NCBI GenBank assembly: GCA_964477525.1 | Contig: CAYZHY010000141.1 | Coordinates: forward strand, 1-8,850 | DNA length: 8,850 bases | Source: PCC-9228 sp964477525 | GTDB taxonomy: Bacteria > Cyanobacteriota > Cyanobacteriia > Cyanobacteriales > PCC-9228 | Direction of reading: 5' to 3' | Shown: piece by piece, positions 1 through 6,431 of the stretch | Numbering within the stretch: the stretch's first letter is position 1 | Layout of the letters: each line of letters opens with the position of its first letter | The notes under the pieces: model-generated | What the model was told of the DNA's origin: nothing | Databases searched by the model: none | Seen by the model: only the letters and a program-made list of their open reading frames with translations | Position numbers and translations under genes: made by a program

Positions 1-355
1 GGGGAAGTTTAATTTGGCGCGCGCCATCCCAAGAAGAATCGGCGATTTCGACAAGCAATAGCAAATCGGCTAGTTGGGGGTAGTTGTTGAGGTAGTTGCA
101 ATATCTGGTTCTGGTTGATTGTATGGCGGAATTTTCATGGGGGGGTTGGCAGCGAGCGATCGCTCGATCTGACAGCAGTGGGTACAATACCGCTAGCAAA
201 CGGCTACAGCAAACAGCATGGCATTTTCCTTTGGCAACCATTTCCACGATTTCTCCGCGAATGAGTTCCACGCGATCGCTGGATGCAAAAAATCCCCACT
301 CTATCAGACGATGAAATTGGTCGATGGTGAAGCGTTTGGTGGTGGCTGCAGGCAT
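1..355 (-). CDS. Uma2-family (DUF820) endonuclease-like protein, partial and probably decayed
   Basis: The frame opens at ATG 355 and stays open to the left edge of the window (118 residues seen, 3' end missing). The N-terminus (MPAATTKRFTIDQFHRL, then RVELIRGEIVEM and AKGKCHA) and the later LLLLVEIADSSW and RQIKLP stretches match the Uma2 family, PD-(D/E)XK-fold proteins that are abundant in cyanobacteria and of poorly known role. The family's central PEPD motif is missing from this frame. It is present one frame over at 103-114 as NQPEPDIA. A run of seven G at 139-145 (C on the coding strand) sits where the correct frame is lost, and the frame is regained near 97, where several expected residues also seem to be missing. 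I read this as an indel in the homopolymer plus a compensating deletion, leaving an open frame with a scrambled active-site segment. Family membership is well supported. Activity is doubtful. Confidence 0.75.
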   Translation of the reverse strand, partial: MPAATTKRFTIDQFHRLIEWGFFASSDRVELIRGEIVEMVAKGKCHAVCCSRLLAVLYPLLSDRAIARCQPPHENSAIQSTRTRYCNYLNNYPQLADLLLLVEIADSSWDGARQIKLP

Positions 356-481
356 GGTAACACCAGGCAAATCGGCTGTGGTAAGATTAGATAAAGCTAC
401 TAGCAGTGTACTGTTTCTTGTTCGTTGCTATTTTAGCTGCTATTTTTATTAAGCGATCGTTGGCATCCTGGGTAAGTTCGC

Positions 482-934
482 ATGAAGTGGAACGGACAGA
501 CAAAAGCGCAATTTCGCGATACTTTGTGCCATGTTTATCGTACTCCAGTCGATCTGGAAATGTTCGTTGTGGAGAAGGATTTTTGCCGGAGTCTGGCGGA
601 AGTTACTACAGAGACGACTTTACGAGGGAAAGCTTTTCAACTCATCAAGTGGGCAGACAGTCAAGGATGCTTGAACGAATTTTTCGCCGCTTTTTGTGAG
701 GAAAATGCTGGCAATCCCCATGTGGAGCAATTGAAAGCTGATTTGGAAAGCCTTTCCGCTGGCAACGGCGGCAGGGAGAAGTCTACAAGCGATCGCCAAG
801 ATTTTGATGGTTCCCAGGAAAGCAATCAAAGCCAGCAAGTGCGATCGCAAACAGCCGAACAGCATGGCAAATATGTTATTAACATCAATGAATGGAAGGG
901 AGGTCGTATTGGCGACAGCTATGACTATAGATGA
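482..934 (+). CDS. EAD1-type effector-associated domain protein
   Basis: A 150-residue protein. Residues about 3-88 look like effector-associated domain 1: an N-terminal helix (NGQTKAQFRDTLCHVYRTP), then KAFQLIKWADSQGCLNEFF, then the closing ENAGNPHVEQL, corresponding to the family's LI-WAE-x-G and NPGN landmarks. EAD domains are small helical death-like adaptors thought to recruit effectors by domain-domain pairing in bacterial conflict systems. Residues about 93-128 are a polar, Ser/Gln-rich linker. The last 20 residues hold KYVININEWKGGRIGD, which lines up without gaps with a segment of the next gene's product. ATG 482 is the first start after an in-frame TAA at 473-475; no strong ribosome-binding site precedes it. 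The GUN4-fusion gene follows 77 nt downstream in the same direction. There is no catalytic domain, so an adaptor role is inferred. The EAD1 call is by eye. Confidence 0.75.
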   Translation: MKWNGQTKAQFRDTLCHVYRTPVDLEMFVVEKDFCRSLAEVTTETTLRGKAFQLIKWADSQGCLNEFFAAFCEENAGNPHVEQLKADLESLSAGNGGREKSTSDRQDFDGSQESNQSQQVRSQTAEQHGKYVININEWKGGRIGDSYDYR

Positions 935-1011
935 TTTTGCCGGTTGGCTGTTGCGGTGCAGTCAAGGTAAGTTCTATAGTAATAGCAATCCACTCAAATT
1001 GATATTAGAAA

Positions 1012-1704
1012 ATGTCACGTTTGGACGCATTAGAAGAAATCCTGAATCGGATCGAACAAAAGCAGCACACTGACGAGGACATTCAAAGCTTACGTCAGTT
1101 TTTGTCGGCTAGCGATCGCGAGGTAGCAGAGCGTTTCGCAAAGTACAATGTCAATATTGGGGAAGGCAATAATATTGAAATCGGCGATCGCACTTACGTC
1201 GAGTGGAATCAGGAAGCGGTTCGGGAATTGATCGAACAGATTCAAAAACAGTCCTATGCTATTCCGCTTCTGCCTAAAGAACTGCCACAAAAAGACTATC
1301 TACGCTTAAAGCATTTATTGGCTTCGGGGAGATGGCGAGAGGCGAACGAACAAACGAGAGTAATTCTTTTGCGAGCTGTTAATACAGAAGAAAATTATCT
1401 TAATGACGAACAAATCCAAAATTTCCCCTGCCAAGTCCTAAAAATCATCGATCGTCTGTGGTTAAAATATAGCAACGGACGTTTTGGGTTCAGCATTCAA
1501 AAGCAAATTTTCGATGAGTGTAAAAAGATATCCCAACATTCGGCGATCACGTGCAGTGGCGTATTCAAGAAAATTGGATATCTGGCGATCGAGTTATTTA
1601 TTCTCCCAACAAGGCACCAAAAGGTCATTTACCCTGGGGACTCATACAAGTCGGAACGCTGGATAACGTTTTTCTGGAAGCCTTTATGGAAGGTTTTAAA
1701 GTAG
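1012..1704 (+). CDS. EAD10-like domain fused to GUN4 domain, reading frame broken in the GUN4 domain
   Basis: The open frame encodes 230 residues, but only about the first 170 read as native. Residues 1-75 resemble effector-associated domain 10: a helical start (LEEILNRIEQKQHTDEDIQ, then LRQFL) followed by KYNVNIGEGNNIEIGDRTY. Residues about 93-170 are a GUN4 domain: DYLRLKHLLASGRWREAN, ENYLNDEQIQNFPCQVL, and IDRLWLKYSNGRFGFSIQKQ. Canonical GUN4 binds porphyrins and stimulates Mg-chelatase. This fusion lacks the usual GUN4 partner helices and has an EAD instead, so porphyrin sensing or an effector role is only inference. After KQIFDEC the frame loses similarity. The GUN4 sequence continues one frame back from 1524, so about 60 C-terminal residues here are probably spurious. 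Changing the A-run at 1522-1526 from five to six A would give a single protein of about 304 residues ending at 1928. Real mutation and sequencing error cannot be separated here. Confidence 0.82.
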   Translation: MSRLDALEEILNRIEQKQHTDEDIQSLRQFLSASDREVAERFAKYNVNIGEGNNIEIGDRTYVEWNQEAVRELIEQIQKQSYAIPLLPKELPQKDYLRLKHLLASGRWREANEQTRVILLRAVNTEENYLNDEQIQNFPCQVLKIIDRLWLKYSNGRFGFSIQKQIFDECKKISQHSAITCSGVFKKIGYLAIELFILPTRHQKVIYPGDSYKSERWITFFWKPLWKVLK

Positions 1705-1928
1705 CAACCAAAACATTAGTACGCCAAGATTGGCAATTGCAATTAATGGCAGATTTTATGGATTTTGGTACCATTTTTGTAGGTCCAAAAGATTTTGATA
1801 AAGAAGACTTTAAACGAGGCATGAAATACGAACTGGCACAAGAGGAGGCTTGGTGGGAAGGAAATAGAGTAGAAGAGTTGAAAGTTCAGAAGCTTTTTTC
1901 CCTACTGTATACTTGCCCAAATCTATAA
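1524..1928 (+). pseudogene. Displaced 3' part of the EAD10-GUN4 gene
   Basis: This is the continuation of the upstream GUN4 gene in the -1 frame. It is open from 1524 after a TAA at 1521-1523, and ends at TAA 1926-1928. It supplies the missing end of the GUN4 domain: FGDHVQWRIQENWISGDRV followed by YSPNKAPKGHLPWG, the standard C-terminal landmarks of the domain. About 90 further residues follow that I do not recognise (LEAFMEGFKVATKTL, DFMDFGTIFVGPKDFDKEDF, ending LFSLLYTCPNL). The closing hydrophobic-Cys stretch recalls the ends of other cyanobacterial GUN4-containing proteins, but that is an impression only. A GTG at 1551 lies inside the domain and has no plausible ribosome-binding site, so independent translation is unlikely. 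Best read as the second half of the gene starting at 1012. Confidence 0.68.
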
Positions 1929-2269
1929 TTTGTTGTAGGTAAATCAGATCCATCAGATCTATGAATTCAGAATATGTAATTTCCTTTTTGAAGGAGAGCG
2001 ATCGGGTTTAATCAGACTCAGGGCAAGCTTTTGGAAAGGGGGGATACCATTTCCTCAAAGTGATGTAATAGATTGAAATGAAAGCCCCCCCCTTATTAAA
2101 GTTTTCCCTGAATTGGCCAAAGGGGAGATTGGGGGGGCTCTATAGCGATCGTTTTCTGTCAGAAATGGTATTAGCGTTTGATTTATAGCGTAATTTTCGA
2201 GAAATAGTATAACAACCAAAATCCATACATATGCCAACGATTTCCTTAAATAAAATTAATCAAGTTTTC
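1929..2269. other. 341-nt gene-free stretch
   Basis: No coding frame here resembles a protein. It separates the GUN4 gene (plus) from the TerB-like gene (minus), which converge on it. The left part contains a short direct repeat of ATCAGATC near 1945-1961. The centre is filled by the palindromic element at 2044-2171. The right part, 2172-2269, is AT-rich and shows no clear terminator hairpin for either gene. Confidence 0.6.
2044..2171. mobile_element. MITE-like palindromic element, about 128 bp
   Basis: The ends are perfect 10-bp inverted repeats: ATACCATTTC at 2044-2053 and GAAATGGTAT at 2162-2171. Nested inside is a second inverted repeat, AGCCCCCCC at 2083-2091 and GGGGGGGCT at 2131-2139. 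Near the centre is the palindrome TTGGCCAA at 2113-2120. The element has no coding capacity and sits between two converging genes, as expected of small non-autonomous elements. I see no convincing target-site duplication in the flanks (GGGG on the left, TAGC on the right). It could instead be an intergenic repeat that forms a long RNA stem. The class and any parent transposase are unknown. Confidence 0.5.
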
Positions 2270-2755
2270 CTACTTTTTCCCGTGAAAGAACGATCGCAAC
2301 TTGTCGGTGAGCTTTTCCACCAATCCCTGTTGCTGGTCTTGACCGCTATCGGCTTCCACACGCTGGACCACCTCTGGCGGCAAATCCAACAATTGTTTTA
2401 ATTTTTGATAGGCTTGGGCTTCTTCCGGATTGATCTTCGGTTCTGAAGGACTCCGAGAACTGGAAGCAATGACCTCGTATCCCAGATGCAACACCAACTC
2501 CCGTTCTTCTTGGCTTTGCAGGTGAGGGGTAAGCTCTTCCAGCGGAATATTTTGCATCATGTAATCCCGCAGTTCCGATTTGAGGGCATCTCGCTGTTGT
2601 TCCTCTTGGGCAAATAATTCGCTAAATCGGTCCAACATGACATCGACTTCGGTGGTGGATAGTTCCCCATCCGACCACGCCATGGCAGCGACGATGCGCA
2701 GCATGTTCATTTGGTGGGGATTGATAGAGGGTGGTGGAGGCGGTTGTACGGCCAT
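2270..2755 (-). CDS. TerB-like (tellurite resistance TerB family) protein
   Basis: A 161-residue soluble protein with no signal peptide. After a proline-rich start (AVQPPPPPS), residues about 14-75 hold the first TerB-type helical segment, with the acidic loop AMAWSDGELSTTEVDVM near 25-40. Residues about 106-127 (KINPEEAQAYQKLKQLLDL) look like the second half. The C-terminus is charged (EKLTDKLRSFF). TerB-like domains are all-helical, may bind metal through the acidic loop, and appear in stress and envelope-linked systems; most cyanobacterial copies have no proven role in tellurite resistance. AGGAG on the coding strand (2764-2768) lies 8 nt before ATG 2755 and fixes the start. The gene lies 156 nt downstream of the M61 peptidase gene on the same strand and has its own ribosome-binding site. 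The family call rests on the domain pattern; the function is unknown. Confidence 0.82.
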   Translation of the reverse strand: MAVQPPPPPSINPHQMNMLRIVAAMAWSDGELSTTEVDVMLDRFSELFAQEEQQRDALKSELRDYMMQNIPLEELTPHLQSQEERELVLHLGYEVIASSSRSPSEPKINPEEAQAYQKLKQLLDLPPEVVQRVEADSGQDQQQGLVEKLTDKLRSFFHGKK

Positions 2756-2763
2756 AATAAGGT

Positions 2764-2768
2764 CTCCT
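2764..2768 (-). promoter_or_regulatory. Ribosome-binding site of the TerB-like gene
   Basis: AGGAG on the minus strand, 8 nt before ATG 2755. It is a textbook Shine-Dalgarno match and one of only two strong ones in the window. Confidence 0.75.
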
Positions 2769-2872
2769 AGGTGCGATATTGTTTGGCATTTTAGGCCAGT
2801 TATGGTGCGATCGCGATCGTTTGTTAAAAATTTTTATCAAAAACGAACCGCCCATGGGTTTATTTCCATGTA

Positions 2873-2897
2873 GGGGCAACCCCGGCGCGATTGCCCC
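2873..2897. repeat. GGGGCAA-N11-TTGCCCC hairpin
   Basis: GGGGCAA (2873-2879) pairs with TTGCCCC (2891-2897) across an 11-nt GC-rich loop. It lies 14 nt beyond the stop of the M61 gene. There is no T-run after it on the minus strand, so it is a weak candidate for an intrinsic terminator, but it could still stabilise the 3' end of the transcript. The same architecture, including the preceding TA, recurs at 8761-8785, so I treat it as a dispersed cyanobacterial intergenic repeat. Confidence 0.6.
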
Positions 2898-2911
2898 CTT
2901 AACGCAATTCC

Positions 2912-4726
2912 CTACGAATTCAAAGAATCAATGGAAATTCCCAACCAACGGGAGAAATTCTCCTGTTGTTCGCGGGTGGTCTTGGCAAGTGGTTCGATTT
3001 GATAGTTACTGGGTTGCGGTTTGCCTAAGGTAACCGTACAAGTGCGCAATTCGTCCTCGTGGAAAACTGTTAGCTGCACTTGGTCCCCTGGTTGGTAGGC
3101 TTGCAGGCGTTCCGGGAGTTGTTGGCTGTTGACCCGAAAGCCATCCAATGCCACCAGTTCGTCGTTGGCGTCGATGCCGGCTTGTTGCGCGGGCGACCCT
3201 AGTTCTACAAACTTGATGGTTTCTTTACCATTTTCTGTCGCTGCTGTCAACCCCAGGCGCGGCGGTTTGTCGGTGGTGTCTTCTGGTTTCACCCGCAAAC
3301 CAAAGGCATGGAGATAGTCATCCAGGGGCAGTTCTTCGGTTCCGTGGATGTAGCGTTGGAAAAACTCATCCATGTCGGTTCCGGCAGCTTGCGCGATCGC
3401 ATTTTGCAATTGTTCGGCGGTATAGCCCGTTTCTGACTTGCCAAACTCTTCCCAAAGCGATCGCATCACCGTATCCAGCGATCGCTGGTTTTTACTATTT
3501 TGCCGAATCAGTAAATCCAGCAGAAAGCAAACCAACTCCCCTTTCAAATAATACGAAATCTGTGAATTGTCGCTGTTGGCATCCCGGCGGTATAGCTTAA
3601 TCCAAGCATCAAAACTAGACTCGCTCACCGGTTGTACCTGACGACCCGGCGTATTCAAAAACCGCGTCACATCTTTACTGAGTTTATCCAAAAATGCCTG
3701 AGTGCTGTAAATCCCAGCCCGCAGCGGAATCAGCAAATCGTAATAGCTGGTTGCCCCTTCGCAAAACCACAGCGACGGCGTGTAGTTCTCCCGTTCGTAA
3801 TCAAACGTTTCCAACTCCTTAGGTCGAATCCGCTTCACATTCCACAAGTGGAAAAATTCGTGGGCAACCAATTGCATAAATCGTTCGTATTTTTCCCGAA
3901 CTTGAAAACCCAACCGGGGATAGTTCAACGAACAGCTATTTTTGTGTTCCAAACCGCCAAAACCGGAACCCGATTGATGCAACAAAAAGATATAACGGTC
4001 GTAGGGCAAACCGCCGTAAATTTGTGCCTCGGTTTGAATAATTGTTTTGGTATCTTCAATAATTTGATGGGGGTCTGCATTTCCTTGCCCCCAAATGGCC
4101 AGTTCGTGGCTTTTCCCCAATACGTCAAATTCGTAGCTGGTGTGGTTGCCAACTTCAAACGGACTATCCACCAGCGTATCGAAATCCGGGGCTTGGTAAG
4201 TATATTCGGCTTTGCCAGCGGTTTCTAGCGGCGTAGTTACCCGCCAGTGGGGATAGGGAGGAACCACGGTAATCTGCAATGGTTGGTCCTGCCACTGAGG
4301 AACGTACAAACACAACGCTGCGGGATTAAAATAACCGTGGGTCAGATCCAAATGGTTGGTGCGTACCGTGAGTTCGTTGGCGTAGACCCGATAGCGGATG
4401 CGAATGTCATCAACCCCCTCAGTTTGGATTTGCCAGTGGTTTTTGCTGGCTTTGTTCCAAGAGAGGGACGTTTCTTGGTCTTGGGGGTCTTCTGGCGTGG
4501 CAGCTGCGGCGGTGAAATCTTGTAAATGGCGGGCGTATTCCCGTACCAAATAGGAACCAGGGGTCCATACTGGCATTTTCACATCCAATACATCGGACGA
4601 CCAGCCCCGAATATGTAGCGTTACCTCAAATAAATGGGTTTCGGGATGGGGCATGGCAACTTGGTATTGGATGGGGGTTACCACTTGGGAAGTTTCGCTG
4701 GATTTGGTTTTAATCGCTTGAGTCAT
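2912..4726 (-). CDS. M61-family metallopeptidase with C-terminal PDZ domain
   Basis: A 604-residue protein of the glycyl-aminopeptidase (M61) family. Residues about 15-190 form the beta-rich N-terminal domain (VWTPGSYLVREYARHL). The gluzincin catalytic domain follows. It has the substrate-binding GGLEH at 257-261, zinc motif HEFFH at 289-293 (His289, Glu290, His293) within VAHEFFHLWNVKRIRP, and the third ligand Glu323 in FCEGATSYYD. A helical region reaches about 470. A PDZ domain covers about 487-570 (SPAQQAGIDANDELVALDG). This is the usual order and length for bacterial M61 proteins, and every catalytic residue is present. There is no N-terminal signal peptide or membrane segment, so a cytoplasmic aminopeptidase is inferred. 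ATG 4726 gives a full N-terminal domain; no strong ribosome-binding site precedes it. It lies 92 nt after the Crp-type gene with a hairpin in the gap, so it may have its own promoter. Confidence 0.95.
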   Translation of the reverse strand: MTQAIKTKSSETSQVVTPIQYQVAMPHPETHLFEVTLHIRGWSSDVLDVKMPVWTPGSYLVREYARHLQDFTAAAATPEDPQDQETSLSWNKASKNHWQIQTEGVDDIRIRYRVYANELTVRTNHLDLTHGYFNPAALCLYVPQWQDQPLQITVVPPYPHWRVTTPLETAGKAEYTYQAPDFDTLVDSPFEVGNHTSYEFDVLGKSHELAIWGQGNADPHQIIEDTKTIIQTEAQIYGGLPYDRYIFLLHQSGSGFGGLEHKNSCSLNYPRLGFQVREKYERFMQLVAHEFFHLWNVKRIRPKELETFDYERENYTPSLWFCEGATSYYDLLIPLRAGIYSTQAFLDKLSKDVTRFLNTPGRQVQPVSESSFDAWIKLYRRDANSDNSQISYYLKGELVCFLLDLLIRQNSKNQRSLDTVMRSLWEEFGKSETGYTAEQLQNAIAQAAGTDMDEFFQRYIHGTEELPLDDYLHAFGLRVKPEDTTDKPPRLGLTAATENGKETIKFVELGSPAQQAGIDANDELVALDGFRVNSQQLPERLQAYQPGDQVQLTVFHEDELRTCTVTLGKPQPSNYQIEPLAKTTREQQENFSRWLGISIDSLNS

Positions 4727-4756
4727 GAACTTTTGTCAACTGGCATCGGCAACAGC

Positions 4757-4783
4757 AAAAATCGGCCGGATGGCAGCCGATTT
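4757..4783 (-). terminator. Possible terminator of the Crp/Fnr-type gene
   Basis: AAATCGGC at 4759-4766 pairs perfectly with GCCGATTT at 4776-4783 across a 9-nt loop. On the minus strand the second arm runs into five T (GCCGATTTTT), giving a short intrinsic-terminator shape 36 nt beyond the stop of the Crp-type gene. The T-run overlaps the stem and is brief, so termination may be partial. Confidence 0.45.
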
Positions 4784-4818
4784 CTTTTCTGATATTTTCT
4801 ACTGTTACACAGCAAACT

Positions 4819-5502
4819 TCATACGTGATCCGCCAGATGGTTTAATTGTTTTAAATTTACCAAATACATAACTTCGCTTTCCGCGTCAATTTTTAGCCAA
4901 CCCTTGTTGTATAGCTTTTCGATAATTTGGCTAGTTTGTTCCACGCTAATGTCGGAAACATCTGCCAAATCCTGGTGGGGAATATTAAAAATTTCTGCCC
5001 CTTCTTCGTTGACTTCGCCATAGTTTTCTGCCAGCCAGACCAACGTATTCGCCAATTTTACCGCTGGCGGAGTATGGCGCAATAAAAAACGCCAGTTGGT
5101 TTGACGCAGCCGCCTGACCATTAGCTGCAGCATGCGGTGGTGTAGCTGGGCATCTTTGAACAGGGTTTGGATAAACCGTTGGGCAGATACGCTAATTAAC
5201 TTAACATTTGACAGGGCAATGACATCCGTGGAACGGGGGGATTCGTCGAGGATTGCCATTTCGCCAAAAAAATCTCCACGACCTAAAATCGCCAGCGTCA
5301 CCACCCGGTCTCCGTAAAAACGGCGTACTTTGACCCAGCCAGAGGCAATAAAGTAAACGGCATTCCCCCAAGCGTCTTCCATCAAGACGGCACGATTGGC
5401 GGGATATTCGTGTTCTACGCTGACAGAAAGCAACCATTCCAAGGTTTCGGGACTAGCGCTGTTGAAAAGGGGGAAAAGCTCGGTAAAAGCTTCTGTTTGC
5501 AT
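4819..5502 (-). CDS. Crp/Fnr-family transcriptional regulator
   Basis: A 227-residue DNA-binding regulator. Residues about 9-115 are a cyclic-nucleotide-binding beta-roll. Its phosphate-binding cassette, GDFFGEMAILDESPRSTDV, has Gly80, Glu81, Arg90, Ser91 and Thr92, the residues that contact cNMP in CRP-type proteins, so ligand binding is plausible. A dimerisation helix follows at about 115-140. A Crp-type winged helix-turn-helix is at about 170-205 (FNIPHQDLADVSDISVEQTS, ending KLYNKGWLKI). It lacks the N-terminal cysteines of FNR and does not match NtcA, so I give no symbol. The ligand and targets are unknown. It lies 75 nt downstream of lepB on the same strand and may be read from the lepB promoter. 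No Shine-Dalgarno sequence is visible before ATG 5502, which is common in cyanobacteria. Confidence 0.92.
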   Translation of the reverse strand: MQTEAFTELFPLFNSASPETLEWLLSVSVEHEYPANRAVLMEDAWGNAVYFIASGWVKVRRFYGDRVVTLAILGRGDFFGEMAILDESPRSTDVIALSNVKLISVSAQRFIQTLFKDAQLHHRMLQLMVRRLRQTNWRFLLRHTPPAVKLANTLVWLAENYGEVNEEGAEIFNIPHQDLADVSDISVEQTSQIIEKLYNKGWLKIDAESEVMYLVNLKQLNHLADHV

Positions 5503-5577
5503 GAAAAATCGCGAATTCTAGCAATCCGGGTGAGGAAATCCTATATGCCAATGGGAGGAAGATGGGTTTTGACCCTG

Positions 5578-6201
5578 CTATTCAACTTCCCCTTCAATTT
5601 CCCCTATACGATTGGGGGGCCAAAAGCGGATAACGGCACGACCGATAATTTTATCCCGGGGGACAAATCCCCAGTAATGACTATCATAGCTGTTATTGCG
5701 GTTATCTCCTAAGACAAAATAAGAATTTTCGGGAACGGTGGTTTTGGGATAGTGGTACAAGGGTTCGTTGGCAATGTAGTCCTCGTCGAGGGCTTTGCCG
5801 TTAACGTAAACTTGTCCGTCCTCAATTTTAATTGTGTCCCCAGGAAGTCCAATTATGCGTTTAATGAAGGCATCGTGGTAGTGTTTTTCTTCCAGCTTGT
5901 TGGTGGGTTCAAAAACCACAATGTCCCCGCGTTGTGGGGTTTGGAAGTTATAGGTAATTTTGTCAACGAGTAGGCGGTCGTTAATTTGGAGGGTGGGTTG
6001 CATGGAACCGGAAGGGATGTATCGCGCTTCGGCGACAAAGGTGCGAATGCCGAAAGCCAGCAAGACGCTAAGGGTGAGCGTTTTGGCTGTTTCTACCCAA
6101 GGATTTTCTTCGTGGTCCTGGGTGTTGTTGGTTTTGGGTTTGGGCTTGTTGGGATTGGGGGAGTTGGGTTGGGAATCTTCTTTTGGTGGTACGCGACTCA
6201 T
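5578..6201 (-). CDS. lepB: Signal peptidase I
   Basis: A 207-residue type I leader peptidase, which removes N-terminal signal peptides from exported proteins. After a hydrophilic cytoplasmic tail of about 34 residues rich in Pro, Asn and Lys, one membrane segment spans about 37-57 (TAKTLTLSVLLAFGIRTFVA). The catalytic serine is Ser66 in YIPSGSMQPTL and the general-base lysine is Lys114 in DAFIKRIIGLPGD. Box E is GDNRNNSYDSHYWGFV at 165-180. It reads DSH where many bacterial enzymes have DSR, a change that spares the catalytic dyad. Length and order fit the compact cyanobacterial form. In oxygenic phototrophs such enzymes serve both the plasma and thylakoid membranes. Cyanobacteria often carry two paralogues, and I cannot say which this is. 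It diverges from pyrC across a 230-nt gap. Confidence 0.95.
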   Translation of the reverse strand: MSRVPPKEDSQPNSPNPNKPKPKTNNTQDHEENPWVETAKTLTLSVLLAFGIRTFVAEARYIPSGSMQPTLQINDRLLVDKITYNFQTPQRGDIVVFEPTNKLEEKHYHDAFIKRIIGLPGDTIKIEDGQVYVNGKALDEDYIANEPLYHYPKTTVPENSYFVLGDNRNNSYDSHYWGFVPRDKIIGRAVIRFWPPNRIGEIEGEVE

Positions 6202-6431
6202 AGACCAAAGGGGTTGTGGAATGAGAGGACAAGCGTTAAGGAACTGTATTCAACCGGTATATACTACCAATTGATACAATTATCTGACATTCCCATTGTA
6301 TAGCGATCGCGAATCGATTAACTAGATGCCATGGATTGGGTTTTGAAAGCGATCGCCTGCTGCCAAAATGGATGTATCCCTACTATTTTAGATATCTTGC
6401 GCTCGAAAAACAGGAATTTTAGGAAGGATTC
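6202..6431. promoter_or_regulatory. Divergent promoter region between lepB and pyrC
   Basis: This 230-nt gap should hold promoters for both directions. It contains two HIP1 octamers (6303-6310 and 6349-6356) and a GTATATAC palindrome (6257-6264), which reads TATATA and could be the -10 element of lepB. AT-rich TATTTTAGATATC near 6383-6395 could serve pyrC. I cannot pair either with a convincing -35, so start sites are not assigned. No open frame here resembles a protein. Confidence 0.4.
6421..6427 (+). promoter_or_regulatory. Ribosome-binding site of pyrC
   Basis: AGGAAGG sits 4 nt before ATG 6432, a good Shine-Dalgarno match that fixes the pyrC start. Confidence 0.7.

Noticed and set aside
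804..1073. 89-residue plus-strand frame across the EAD1-GUN4 junction
   Set aside because: It overlaps both better-supported genes in another frame and its sequence resembles no family I know.
1515..1530. Programmed -1 ribosomal frameshift making the full EAD10-GUN4 protein
   Set aside because: The site reads T-AAA-AAG, so the P-site tRNA would mismatch after slipping, and I see no clear downstream stimulatory stem. An indel in the A-run is simpler.
2055..2237. 60-residue minus-strand frame within the gene-free stretch
   Set aside because: Much of it is the translated G/C runs and inverted repeats of the palindromic element, with no protein-like pattern.
2622..2879. 85-residue minus-strand frame overlapping the start of the TerB-like gene
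   Set aside because: It is out of frame with the well-supported TerB-like gene, which has its own ribosome-binding site, and it runs through an intergenic hairpin repeat.
3632..4228. 198-residue plus-strand frame opposite the M61 gene
   Set aside because: It is antisense to the conserved catalytic region of the M61 peptidase and has no recognisable domain or ribosome-binding site.
5986..6303. 105-residue plus-strand frame opposite the start of lepB
   Set aside because: Its glycine- and hydrophobic-rich sequence is the complement of the lepB Pro/Asn-rich tail and membrane segment, and it has no independent support.
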